Positions 1 through 11,139 of a stretch of 64,000 nt of DNA are shown here, one piece after another (the first letter of the stretch is position 1; every line of letters starts with the position of its first letter). The stretch covers positions 34,657,583 to 34,721,582 of the forward strand of contig NC_088797.1 of assembly GCF_011386835.1 (NCBI RefSeq), written 5' to 3'. This DNA comes from Chrysemys picta bellii. Taxonomy: Eukaryota > Chordata > Testudines > Emydidae. The notes under the pieces were generated by a model. It was not told the DNA's origin and made no database searches. It saw nothing but the letters and a program-made list of their open reading frames with translations. The position numbers were made by a program, and so were the translations under genes.

Positions 1-743
1 CTCATTCTCGGGCACATCCATGTCATTATGTTGTTGTTTTCTTTGTATTAATGCACTGTGGTCAGGCCCATACAGGCCTAGATGTTGTGAGAATATGAAA
101 GCGCTGTAACAGATTGAAATCCTATACTAGTGTCTATATCTTTTGAGTATGCTATACCGGGGCTGGCATGAACTCCTACTGTAGTTAGATTTAGACAAAG
201 TAAAAATCCTAGGGTTGAATCTTCAGCTAAGCCCACTATACACTGGGTGCAGCTTGGGAAGGGGGTCTTTTGTGGCACTCTAGTCCTGGAGCTGGTAGTA
301 CGGGCTGGGACCATGCTATACTAACTGGGAATTGCTGGAGCACTGCAGCACTCTGGCCACACACTCGTAGCATTAGGAGGGATGGGTGGTACAGAGCTGC
401 TATGCCAGCTTTACACCACTAAGGGTGTAATCATTGGGTGGCTCCAATCTGGACTTGCTGGTAACTGCAGTTTGATGTTATGGAGAGAAATGGCAACAAA
501 AGAATGAGCTGTGGAGTGCAGAGCCCTAACAAGTGAATCACCCAAGTGACACCAAAATTCTTATCTGTTAACATGAAAACTCTCTTTCTGTGCAGATGTC
601 CTGAAGCTAGGATTGAAAAGTATTGCTGTTATACAGGCCACAAATCGCTGTCTGTCATTATTACACAGTACCGAAGCCTCCTGCAGATTCTGTGCTAGTC
701 ACACCAGGAGTTGCCTTCGTTGCTCTGTCCATTTTCAGGTTCT
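1..743. other. Unassigned non-coding stretch
   Basis: No repeat family, RNA gene or convincing coding region was recognised here. The short reading frames have no family-like composition and look random. Confidence 0.5.
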
Positions 744-811
<68 letters not shown>

Positions 812-813
812 TC
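744..813. repeat. (CTTT)n microsatellite
   Basis: About 17 uninterrupted CTTT units. Three overlapping forward frames stay open across it only because the repeat has no stop codon, giving Phe-Leu-Ser-Phe runs. The perfect array suggests it is young and length-polymorphic. Confidence 0.97.
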
Positions 814-2438
814 AAAATGGTTATGTAATTATCCTGTCATTACAAGATTTTGTTCTCGTCATGCAATTATGGTCAATAGCGATCAAAGAAAAATGACACG
901 GTCATAAGAGCTCTGCACAACAATGCAATACAAAAATATTTAATGCCCAATTTTTAGTGTTGCATAAAAATAAAGTAAAACAACAATTGTAATGGTCCCC
1001 TCCACCCCCATTTGTGCACAATTTTTGATTGGCTTAAGCTGGCTTTTATGTAGCAGCAGCAATTGTCTCTGGTTCCTTGTCATGGTGATTCAGTAATACT
1101 TTACTGTTGTCATGGTTGCAGGCTTACAACTAAAGCCATCGCAGTTGCAGCGCTGTTTTTATTCATAGTTTGCGTATATAAACTAATTAAGTAAACTAAC
1201 AGCAGCAGTCTATTTTCTGGGCCTTGTTTTTGTAATACTCTATTTCAGAATCACACTATTTTTACCATCATCATAAAAATCAAAATCCTGCAATGACTGC
1301 GTCTCCTTGGGTAATTCTAGCGTCCTAAGACTGCACAAAGTTCGCTGATTATTTGATTGCCTGAGAAATGTCCTCTTGGAATCGCAAAGGCTTCTGGAAA
1401 ATCTTTTGAAGAGCTAAAATAAAGCTGCTAGTCCATGCATTTCAACTGAATTGCATTCCTTATTGCTGCTCTGCTCATGGCAAGCACCCAATCAAAATGT
1501 TTGGTTTCTGAGTTCATGCTTTGCTTTGTAAAAATAGTGGCAAAATGATATAGAGAGAGCCTTATCCCAGGCATGTCACTCCCCCAACAAGCAAAAAGGT
1601 CTGGGAGCAAGAAGTGATCAGGGTTCTAATAAACAGCCAAAAATACCAGCTTGAAAGTAGTACACAAAATGTTCTCCTAAATCTGGACAGGGTCAACTGA
1701 TTCCATGCTATGATGTGCAAATTTATTTTCTATTTAAAAATTAGCATTAAAATAAACCACACCAAATGGAGACCCTGATAACACTGGGAGGGACCAGCAT
1801 TTGGGGTGTGTGATGAGAGTGATATTTATGGCATGCAACAGAATTTTGATGCAAGCATGAATTTTGTCTTTGCAAATACTGAATGCTACAGCTGTATTTG
1901 AACTGAAGCTATATACAGGTCAGTAAGGGGCAATATTGACACAGTGCTTTTTGCTTAACTGAATGGTCAGGAAATGTGTGCCTTTGGTGTGGAGTTCAGT
2001 CAGCAACAATGATTTAAAAAAAATAGTCAATTCATAAATGTCCTATGGGCTGCCCCCCCTTTCCAAATGCACATGGCTGTTAGCCTGTTGCACTATTGGC
2101 GATATGTAAACTAAAGAGAGGACAAAGCTAGATAAATGCATATTTCCTGCTGAAACGAGACGAACATCTTAATGTGTTTCTACTAATATCACCCTAAGTT
2201 TGATGCAGCTCATCTGGACTCCAGTTTGGAGTTAAGCACTGCTTCATGGAGTCAGTCACTTCCTCTTCTCTCTCTTTGCTTGTAAACAGCGCTAGAAAAA
2301 GGAATGGAATATGTGGAATAGGCCTCAGTTGCATGACCAGCATTCTGCTAGGTCATTTAGCGTCCTAGGTCACTTTTGAAAATAGGTTTAAGCATCCTAA
2401 GTCACTTAAGCCCTTTAAAAATATTACTTAAAGCCTAA
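814..2438. other. Unassigned AT-rich stretch
   Basis: No gene seen. Around 2350-2430 there are phrases such as 'cctaagtcactt' that resemble the degenerate palindromic short repeats found elsewhere in the window, but no boundaries can be drawn. Confidence 0.45.
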
Positions 2439-2440
2439 TA

Positions 2441-2617
2441 CACCTCTACCCCAATATAACGCAACCTGATATAACACGAATTCGGAAATAACGCGGTAAA
2501 GCAGTGCTCCGGGGCGGGGCTGCGCACTCCGGCGGATCAAAGCAAGTTCGATATAACGCGGTTTAACCTATAACGCGGTTTGGCTCCCTAGGACAGCGTT
2601 ATATTGGGGTAGAGGTG
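2441..2617. mobile_element. TA-flanked MITE (mariner/Tigger-like)
   Basis: A 177-bp element with perfect terminal inverted repeats of at least 22 bp. The left end begins CACCTCTACCCCAATATAAC and the right end is its exact complement. It is flanked by TA at 2439-2440 and 2618-2619, the target duplication of Tc1/mariner/pogo elements. It has no coding capacity. The centre repeats the motif 'ATAACGCGGT'. Superfamily assignment is an inference from the TA duplication. Confidence 0.8.
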
Positions 2618-2809
2618 TACTATAAAAAGTGCATTAAATACTCTGTAAAGACATACATCATTTAAGATCTGGGTTTGTGCAGTGTGCTTGTCCTCTGTAC
2701 CTGCATCTGTCAATACACTCCTAGAGCAAAGCTAGCATTGTACTGGTAGGGCATCCGGTCTAGTGTCCTGTCTCTAAACATCTATATAAATATATGATTC
2801 TTTTCTGAA

Positions 2810-3940
2810 TCCTGTTAGGCTCTTGATCTTAATGATGCATTGTGGCAATGAGTTCCACAAGTTAATAAAAATGTAGGCTGAACAAAAAAAGTTCTATCAG
2901 TTTTACACTTGTTGGCTTCCGATTTCTGTGACTGCTCCCCTTGTTTTTGTATTATAATGACAGGGTAAATAGGAATGTCCAATATCTTTTCTATGCTAGG
3001 CATTATGTTGTATATCCATATCATGCCCCCTCTTGCTTTATTTCATTTTTAAACTAAACAATCCTATTCTCTCTTCACACAGAAGTCTTTCCATGCTAAC
3101 AGTCATTTTCATTTTCTTTTTCTGTCTCTGAACCCCCTCTATTTCTGATATATCTCATAAGATTGTGGTGACCAGACCTGGACACGGTGCTCCAGATGAG
3201 GGTGTACCACTGATTTATATAATGATATTATAATATTTTCAGTGTAACTCCCTAACCCAGTCTTTAAACGTCATAACACTTTGTTTGCTTTTTGACTGTC
3301 ACTGCACATTGTTCAGCTGTGACACTCAGATCTTTTACCTGAGTGATTACAATTAAGATAGAACCCAGCAGTGCTTGGGTGGTGTTCAAATTATTCCTCC
3401 AATGTTTGCTACCTTGCATTTGTCAGCATTTAATATAAGTTTTGACAGGTCTTTCTGGAGTCCCTTGCCCAATCTTGACTAACCTAAATATTTCTGCATT
3501 CTTGGCAAATTTTGCCACCACACTGTTCTGTCCGTTGTCTAGATCACTGATAAATCTTTTAAGTGCAGGACCTAGCATAGGTTCTTGGAATACCTCAGTG
3601 TTACCGTTTTGTTATATTGAAAACTGACTATTCATTTGTACGTTTGTTTTTATCCAGTTTCTAATCCATGACAGCACTTTGTCACACCCTAAGACTGCTC
3701 AACAGATTTTACTCAATTATCTCTTGTGAGTGACTTTGTCAAAGGTTTCATGAAAATTTAACTACTTTTGTCTACTGGGGGTTCCTTTATCCCCTACCCT
3801 GTTGACATACTCAGAATTCTAGTAGATTAGAGAAGTATGTTTTTCCTTTGAAGAAGCTGTGCTTTTATCCTCCCAAATTGATCTAGGTGTTTTAGAACTC
3901 TATTAAATTGTCTGAATTGCTCATTAATCTAATAATGAAA
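2810..3940 (-). mobile_element. Old CR1 LINE fragment, antisense
   Basis: Read on the minus strand this is the 3' half of a CR1 reverse-transcriptase ORF, heavily decayed. Landmarks are the complement of a 'LVELIAT'-like segment near 2845 (the 'WNSLPEEVV' position), the complement of 'HLE.CVQVWS' near 3170-3200, and the complement of the 'FINDL....AKFA' segment near 3500-3560. Many stops and indels make it non-functional. Divergence suggests an ancient insertion. Confidence 0.75.
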
Positions 3941-3952
3941 TAATAAAATTAA

Positions 3953-4162
3953 CCTATTTCTTATATAGCACTTTTCATCAGTAGAGCTCAAAGCATTTTA
4001 CAAAGGAGGTCATTATCATTATCTCTATTGCACAGGTAGGGAAACAGAGGCACAGAGTGTGGAAGTGACTTGGTTACTTAGCAAGCCAGTGGCCAAGCTG
4101 GGAATGGAACACAGGTCTCCCAGTCCCAGTTGAGTGCTCTACCCACTTGGCTGTACTCCCTA
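3953..4162 (-). repeat. MIR-type SINE, antisense
   Basis: The complement of the MIR core is clear: 'gggaaacagaggcacagag', then 'gaagtgacttg', then 'ctgggaatggaacacaggtctcc'. At the low-coordinate side lies the L2-like 3' tail ('agcactttt...aaagcattttac'). Length and order fit a nearly complete element on the minus strand. Confidence 0.8.
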
Positions 4163-4759
4163 AAGTTTACCAGTCTATAATTCCCAAGATCACTTCTACA
4201 TAGTCTGCTTTGGAAATTGGTGTCCTGTTGCATTTGTTACTTAGAGTGAATTTCCTGGTTTTCCTTTTGTGCATCTACAGTTGGGGTTTCCAACAGTTGC
4301 TGGGGTCCTTAACTATGGTGACTGAGGCTTGATATTTGCCATGGTGAGTTTTCTTTAGCTCAGCCACCTACTGGAAAGATATAAAGAGGAAGCATGCCTA
4401 GGAGCTCTGATCCTGTATAAAGCGGACCGATCTGGAATTGTGGAGAGGAGAGAAGAGAAAAGAGCAGAGTCTGGACAGTTGAAAGAAGGATTTTGACTTT
4501 AGCCTGGTCTACACTAGAAAATCAGGTCGGTCTAACTAGGTTGGTCAGGGGTGTGAAAAATCCATACCTCTGAGTGGTGTAAGTTAAGCCAATCTAAGTC
4601 CCCTGGTAGACAGCACTAGGTTGACCCAAAGAATTCTTCTGTTGACCATGCTACCACCTCTTGGGGAGCTGGATTACTTACACTAAGAGAATCCCTTCTG
4701 TCATTCTTAGGGAGTGTCTACACTTAAAACACCACATTACCATAGCTGTCACTGTAGCA

Positions 4760-5698
4760 CAGGGGTCGGCAACCTATGGCACGCGTGCCAAACATGGCAC
4801 GCAAGCCGATTTTGACTGGCACGCTGCTGCCTGCCGCGGTCCTGGCCCCCAGCCCCACTCAGCCCCCCCGCTCACCGCTATCCCCTGCGGGGGCAGGACA
4901 CAGAAGCTTGTTCCTGCGGCAGCCAAGCTTCCCCCTCCCCCACTTCTTCCCCCAGCGTGGTGCTTTCCTGCCCCATCTCCTCTCTTTCCCTGCGCCGATC
5001 AGCTGATGGCCCTTGCCAGGGGGAGGGGGACGAGTGGCAGCACGCTTGCTGCTCCGTAGAGGAGGCAGAGAAGAGGTAGGGACGGGACCTTGGGGAAGGG
5101 GGTGGAGCCGCTCAGGGCAGGGGGCTGGGAGCACTCCCACAAGCCGAGCACCCCATCCCTCTACCCTGACCCCTGAACCCTCCCACACACACACAGTCTT
5201 CTGCCCTACACCCCCCCACGCCCCAGCCCTCTGCCCTGACCCCTGAACCCACCCCCACACCCAGCCTTCTGCCCTGCACCCTCCCCACACTCCCAGCCCT
5301 CTGCCCTGACCCCTGAACCCCCCGCCCGACACCCAGCCCTCTGCCCTGACCCCCGCAGGTCTGGGGTCCTGGCTGCCGGCCCCTTGCCAGCTGGCGTCCC
5401 GGCCGCAGGCCCTGCTCAGCCTGCTACCGGCCTAGGTGAACAGAACCCCAGGCTGGCAGCAGGCTGAGCAGGCTGGCGGCATAAGATCAGCATTTTAATT
5501 TAATTTTAAATAAAGCTTCTTAAACATTTTGAAACCCTTGTTTACTTTACATACAACAATAGTTTAATTATATAATATAGACTTATAGAGAGAGACCTTC
5601 TAAAAAATGTTAAAATGCATTATCGGCATGTGAAACCTTAAATTAAAGTGAATAAATGAAGACTCGGCACACCACTTCTGAAAGGTTGCCTACTCCTG
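4760..5698. mobile_element. hAT DNA transposon, non-autonomous
   Basis: Ends are CAGGGGTCGGCAACCT and the near-complement AGGTTGCCTACTCCTG. The flanking 8-bp duplication CTGTAGCA lies at 4752-4759 and 5699-5706, diagnostic of hAT. The 939-bp interior is very GC-rich at first (including a minisatellite at 5155-5355) and AT-rich in the last 220 bp. It encodes no transposase. A shorter relative with the same ends is at 55649. Confidence 0.9.
5155..5355. repeat. C-rich minisatellite inside the hAT element
   Basis: Imperfect repeats of the phrase 'ctctgccctgacccctgaac', separated by C/CA-rich spacers of variable length, about four copies. The long minus-strand reading frame covering it (4859-5332) reflects the lack of A/T-rich stop codons, not a gene. 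Confidence 0.75.
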
Positions 5699-6226
5699 CT
5701 GTAGCATTTTAAGTGTACTCTGAGAAATGGCATACATCTGCATGTTGGGTTTTGTGCCACAGCGAGAGAGAGGGGGAACTGTACTCTTTTCAAGTGGAAG
5801 TGTGATTAGCGTAGCTGCTGCTGCTGCTGGCATTCCCTGGGTTGTAACTGTGGCAAACCCTTAGCTTTCTGCTGTTCTGCTGATGCCTCCTTTAACTGGC
5901 TTTCAATATTCTGCATCCTTACATGGTTTGACTGATATAGAGATTTTACCTTTTTATCACAACAATATATATATATATTATTGTCCTGCAGTTGTAGAAA
6001 TTTAGTGGTTGAATTTTCAATGGGACTTCTGTGCTCCTAAAAATCAATTAGCTTCCCTTGAAAATCATGCCCCTAATGTCACTGCTGAACAGCCCGTGTT
6101 TGGGGCACTCTTAGGTGATGATTTTGGAAGCTGAGGTGCCCCCCTTCACACACTTAGGCCCTGGGTCATTTTAATTAATCTGGCCTCGAAGAGATTGTGA
6201 TATATGATTATCTGCCAAATAAATAA

Positions 6227-7187
6227 TGTTGTGAGCTGGGTTAAACCTTGTTATATGTTGAGTTAAAACCTCGTTAAAACTGACATGTGAACATGTTCTT
6301 CAGTTCGGATAGTTGTGAGACAATTAAGAGGCCACATCTAAAACAAGGCCTACTAATCTGCTCAGAAACTAGAACCATGAAGGCAGAGGATTTGAGTGGG
6401 GAGTCCTTTGCCGAGGTGGGCTTGTGTGCTGTGTGTGAAAAAAGTCAAGCTGGGATGAAAGACACAGAAGGTCAGAGAGTCAGAGGCAAAAAATTAAAAG
6501 CTAAGCAATAGCTTATGAGCACAGAGTATTGGCTTGTCTACACACACAGCGCTGCAGTGGCGCCACTGCAATAGTGAAGATGCTACTACGCCAATGGGAG
6601 AGCTTCTCCCGTCTGTGTAGTTAGTCCACCTCCGTGAGAGGTGGTAGTGACGTCGACAGGGGAAGCTCTCCCACTGACGTAGTGCTCTCTACACCGGGGG
6701 TTTAGTCCGTATAGTTATGTCACTCAGGGTGTGGATTTTTCATACCCCTGAGCAATGTAGTTCTACCAATGTAAGTTTGTAGTGTAGACCTGGCCTATGG
6801 CTCTCTGGAAAAAGTTTGTGAGAGAGAGAGTGAGCTTTTAGGTCTTATATTGGCTAAAAAAGCTTGGGGCTGTAAGCTAAGCAACTATATCTTTGTTTCT
6901 GGTTCCTCCTGCATTCAGAGAAGCAGGACCTTGTATATCCCTTGCAAATAAACATGATTGCACTGAAGAAAATACCAGAATCTATCATCAATTTCTGCTC
7001 CCAATGGAACCTCCCTGGGGCCCCAAACTTTGACTAGCCACTTGGGTCAAAAAGGGGTGACAGTAAGGGAGCTGAGAGTTCTGACAACTGAGTGGCCTTG
7101 TAAACAGATTAAGCCATTAAATATCATAGGCCTTGGACACTAATGAGAAGAGTCTCTGCTTATTAATACTTGGTTGTCACTTTTGGG
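6227..7187 (+). mobile_element. Possible LTR-like element split by a MITE
   Basis: Sequence on both sides of the MITE at 6531 appears to belong to one unit, starting near 'tgttgtgagctgggtt' and ending near 'cttggttgtcac'. A polyadenylation signal AATAAA lies near 6947. It resembles a turtle LTR-type repeat that I recognise only in outline. No target duplication was found and the outer limits are uncertain. Confidence 0.35.
6531..6795. mobile_element. GTCTACAC-type MITE
   Basis: Ends 'ggcttgtctacac' and 'gtgtagacctggcc' are inverted repeats. The interior is the reverse orientation of the 4502 copy, including the complement of 'caggggtgtg...cacaccc'. The flanking TAT (6527-6529 and 6796-6798) is compatible with a Harbinger-type 3-bp duplication. 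265 bp, no coding capacity. Confidence 0.75.
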
Positions 7188-7189
7188 GG

Positions 7190-8474
7190 GGAATGAATTG
7201 ATAGTTGCCTACTTCTCTTTTTAATCTCCCTAGCTGCATTTGAATGCAATGAAGTGATCTGTGAAGCCCTATTAAATGCTTACTGTGACTGCTCTCCAGG
7301 GATTCTTGGTGCTTATGGGCCATGAATTAAAAAATAAACTACTTCTTCCTCTTTCCTTCCCGCCTCATAGGTGAAGGTAAGAGTGTTTGGCAGGTTCTTC
7401 TGCAGTGCTGGAGTGAGAACCAGGTCACTGAGTAGACTGCCAAAACTTTGATGCAATTACTAACAATAACACCGTAAATATGGGCCTTTCTCTCTCCTGC
7501 GCCACGGTACTGCAGCAGGACACGAGGCTGAGAATGGAAATCTGGGACTGCTCCACTGGGAACGAGACATTAAATGTCTTTGTTGTGCTGATGGTGGTGA
7601 TCTGAATGCATGATGTGGCAGGGCCTGAATGCCTGTGTGATGCCGAGTTCTAATCAATGCTGACATCAGATGCTTGAGCAACAGGATGTCCAAGAAAGAT
7701 GCTGTGCCCTGTCTCATTCAGTAATGTACAGCAAACCAGCTCCATTTAGATGTTCTGCAGCAAGTAACGAACACCAGAGTATCTCAGCTAAATAGAAGGC
7801 CCTACTTCTAGAATTGGAACAGTTTTCATAAATCACACTGTCTGTTACTAAATCAATACTAATAGGCCAACAACAAAGAACCACCTGGATTAAAAGGAGT
7901 AGCCAGGTATATTTTTCTAAGTCTGGATGATTTGCCAAGTCATATTACCATAGTATTTCTTGTTCAGCCATGGTATATGGCATTAACCAAAAATCAAGAC
8001 AAAACTGACACCTTCCATTGCCCTGGGCCATGAAGTTGCTGGATTAGAGGCAGGTTTCCCATCTGAAGAAAATCTACTTTTTAAAAGAAATGATGGCTAT
8101 TCTAGAAGAAGGTAGTTATACGGAGTCAAAAGTTCCTGGTAAATTGCTGTAATTTTGAGGAATGCCATTCTTAAACTAAGAAAAATCCAATCTAGGCTTA
8201 ATTAGATTTAATTGAGTAAAAAAGCAATCAGTGTTTTCCACCTTAATGCTGTTTTTTTTTTTACACCCAAATTTGGAAGAAAGCTATTTCAGTCTCTTAA
8301 TTATATTTGTTTTTATAGCTCTGCGTGTATGCTGGGAGCATCAATGTATTCTGCAAAATGTAACAGTTTCTCTTTGACAACCAGTGTGATCAATTTCCTC
8401 TACTTGGACAGGAACTGGGCTGCTACAGCAGAGTGTGTGGGGTCGCTTACCTTTAGAGGTAGATACTGTTGTAC
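7190..8474. other. Unassigned stretch
   Basis: No recognisable repeat or gene. Minus-strand frames at 7460-7717 and 7714-7938 have no family-like motifs. Confidence 0.45.
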
Positions 8475-8542
8475 ATTTGCTACTAAAAAGCAACAGAGTC
8501 CTGTGGCACCTTACAGACTAACAGACTTATTGGAGCATAAGC

Positions 8543-8570
8543 TTTCGTGGGTGAATACCTACTTCATCAG
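8543..8570 (-). ncRNA. Hammerhead-like core, left (inverted) arm
   Basis: On the minus strand: CTGATGA (an exact consensus box), an extra A, a stem of five or six pairs GTAGGT / ACCCAC with loop ATTC, and GAAA. Same caveats as for the right arm. Confidence 0.4.
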
Positions 8571-8587
8571 ACGCATGTGAGATGCAT

Positions 8588-8615
8588 CTGACGAAGTGGG
8601 TATTCACCCACGAAA
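8588..8615 (+). ncRNA. Hammerhead-like core, right arm
   Basis: CTGACGA, an extra A, then the stem GTGGGTATTCACCCAC (6 bp, 4-nt loop) and GAAA. Downstream 'cttatgctccaataag' can form a short stem III followed by TC. Stem I is not evident. Penelope-like elements are known to carry hammerhead motifs. Confidence 0.4.
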
Positions 8616-8718
8616 GCTTATGCTCCAATAAGTCTGTTAGTCTGTAAGGTGCCACAGGACTCTGTTGCTTTTTACAGATCCAGACTAACACGGCTACCCC
8701 TCTGATATTTGCTACTAA

Positions 8719-11139
8719 GACATACTTGAAATGATATTTCATATCCTGCTATCACCAACTGGGTTTGTTTTGCAATCAAACACAAAATATTAGAAATGTC
8801 TGTCTAGATGGTAGTGATATTTTCAGTGCTGTCGTCTAATTGAGTTAATTTTCAAAGCTAGAACAGCATAACTTACTATAACCTCACCTATTTAAAGCCG
8901 ATTTCCAGATATTATTTAGCACTAAGCGTTTGAAAGGTGCTGAATACTCCCAATTTAAATAGTGTAATTATAAGAAGACATACTTGTAGAAAGCTTTCTC
9001 TTCCCACCCCCCAATTAGGGTTACATACAGTTTTTGTTACCTCTACTTGACAGCAGGCTGGTCTCAGAAAAGATTCCATAAACTCTAAAAGCAATTATCT
9101 TTTGCAGAAATGTTCTAAATTGTAGAAATACTTAGACTTACCTCACTCCTTGACACAATGTTCAATAGCTGGTTTTCTTTAGGAGGAATCTATTTACATT
9201 CTACTTTATAACTGCACGTTTGCAAGAAAAATTACTCAATGAAATATAGGGCCTGACTTGAGAAATGCAGCCTCCATTTTTTCAGACTCAGTTTTATGCC
9301 TGCAATTAATTGTGAATGTAAAAATGCCAGCTTAGAACCATTTTAAAAATCAGGCCTATTATCTTGTGTCACTAGATAGGGAAAGAAGAGATTCAGAAGA
9401 ATAACCTCAACCAAAGGGGCATTACAGTCTCAGGGTATGTGAGTTTTTGTACTAGTATAAAATAGTTAAATATTAATGTTTTACATAGTAACAGTGTAGC
9501 AATGCTTATATGAGAACTGTAAAACACATTACAAATATTAATTTCCTCCAAGTATCTCTGGGGTGGTAGGTAAATAGAGGAGGGGGGGAAAATTCACAAC
9601 AAATGTCGCCTCTGACTGTTCAAGAATAGACAGCAATTTTCTCTAATTGTGTTTATTTGAAATTACTTTTGAAGATGTCTGGTTGCAAGTATTCAATAAC
9701 CGAAAAAGGAGGGACACACAGGGCTGTTGCTAAGTTTCTGTTCCCTAAGTTGAGCATCGTAACTCCTAGAATCAGATTTCTGGAGCAAATATTTGCAATT
9801 ACATTTCTGAAATTTGCTTTCCATAAATATTCTGGAATGTTGCTTTGTTCGCTTTTTCAGCAACTGTTCTTGCCACTAAGCTCATTTTGCTAGAATTTGT
9901 TTGAAAAATAAACACAAAAAGGGACACACATGGGCATTGGGATTACATTTATGTTACGCATCCCTGGTACACAATTGGGGATCAATTACAACACTTAATC
10001 CTTTAGCTCAAGCTGCAGAGCTCTTGAGGGCCTGGTTCAATCCCTGTTACCTCCAGGAGATGGGGTTCATCTCATGAAAGGGAGGTTCACGTGGGATTCA
10101 AACTGCTGTGCCCTCGGACGCTCAGGCAGTCTTCTTCTGTTTAGACGTTTGAAAGATGTAGGCTAGCCACTTAGGAATCTATTACCCCCACGTACACAGT
10201 GTGTTTCCCTAAGTATGCACTTAAGGAATTTTTTGATCAGAAATTTCCCACTGCTATAGTGACCTGCTGGTATGAAATGTCCATTTGCAAAAATGTAAGT
10301 CGCTGTCTAACTCTGACTTAATTTTTATTTTTTTGTCCACAGTACAAGCGTGGTTTTGTGTTTGAATATTTGTATGGAGAGGATTGTGTGTACTGAAAAA
10401 AGAACCCTCTTTGGAACAGCACTGATAGAAGCAGCATTGTTGTTCTACGCTTCTCTATACAGTTTGTAGGGACTCATGCTGCAAGAGCCTCTCAGATAAA
10501 GCACAGCGAAGGCCTATGCATAGCAATCACCACAATGAGAGACTGTGTCCTGCTAACGTAACTCATTTGTCAGGGTGAAATGTCTGGGAATACAAAGTGA
10601 TCATTAAAAACGAGTGCATAGGAAAACTGTTTCCTTGCTTGTGGTGTTTATGAATACTCTGGCTATGCAGTGGATAACTAATGTTTAATATTCTTGTACT
10701 GTCAGCATAACGAGACAAAGCAAGAGCCTTGTAGTTATATGTGAAATAACTTCATTATTTAATCTTTGACCACAAATCAATTTGCCAACCAATTTGCATT
10801 GTTATTTCAATGACCCACCACCCACTCCAGGGCAGCCATACAAATTAACTGTATAGGTCCCCAATTGTCAAATGAAAGTGCTACAAGTTAGGTGAAAATA
10901 AAAACAAACAAAAAAACCTGCAAAGGTCTTGACCATTTTTGTGGTTTTCTTTGACTTCTATGGGAGTTATGGGTGCATAGCATTTATGAAAACAAGGTAA
11001 TTTCATTTAGTACCTAATTTTAGACACCTACTTCTGAAAACTTTAGCCATCTTTTCCAAATGCAACCACATCTGGGTTTAATAGTGCAATCCCTTAACAG
11101 CACAGAACACTGTTACATCAGTTTAGGGAGGGAAAAATG
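8719..11139. other. Mostly unassigned stretch
   Basis: AT-rich DNA without supported genes. Only the short tRNA-like segment near 9996-10045 and faint fragments of the 'ttttagacacctacttctgaaaac' palindromic repeat type near 11000-11050 stand out. Confidence 0.45.
9996..10048 (+). repeat. tRNA-like SINE head fragment
   Basis: 'ttagctcaagctgcagagct' resembles a pol III A box region and 'ggttcaatccc' matches the B-box consensus about 30 bp downstream. It parallels the SINE head at 22478. It cannot form a complete tRNA. Confidence 0.45.

Larger units (their letters stand above)
4502..5722. mobile_element. GTCTACAC-type MITE interrupted by a hAT element
   Basis: The left end 'gcctggtctacactagaaaa' follows TTA (4499-4501). 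The body contains the hairpin-forming 'caggggtgtgaaaaatccatacc' segment seen in the related copies at 6531 and 46370. The right end, after the hAT insertion, is degenerate ('ttttaagtgtactctg'). The TIR resembles that of the large Harbinger element at 24701, so it is probably a non-autonomous Harbinger relative. About 280 bp without the insertion. Confidence 0.65.
8487..8706. mobile_element. Head-to-head pair of Penelope-like 3'-UTR fragments
   Basis: Two nearly identical arms of about 90 bp lie in inverted orientation (8487-8577 and 8583-8672), and the right arm continues 34 bp further, so the DNA can fold into a long hairpin. The sequence matches the 3' UTR of the Penelope-like copy at 40098. 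The pair is flanked by a perfect 12-bp duplication ATTTGCTACTAA at 8475-8486 and 8707-8718, so both arms entered in one insertion event. Each arm carries a hammerhead-like core. Confidence 0.9.

Noticed and set aside
613..907. Three overlapping plus-strand frames with Phe-Leu-Ser repeats
   Set aside because: They are translations of the CTTT microsatellite in each register, not genes.
4661..5332. Long frames on both strands in GC-rich DNA
   Set aside because: They lie inside a hAT element and a C-rich minisatellite. Open frames on both strands reflect the shortage of stop codons.
8212..8742. Frames of 122 (plus) and 71 (minus) codons
   Set aside because: Both run through the inverted Penelope 3'-UTR arms and share the same translated repeat, so they have no coding meaning.
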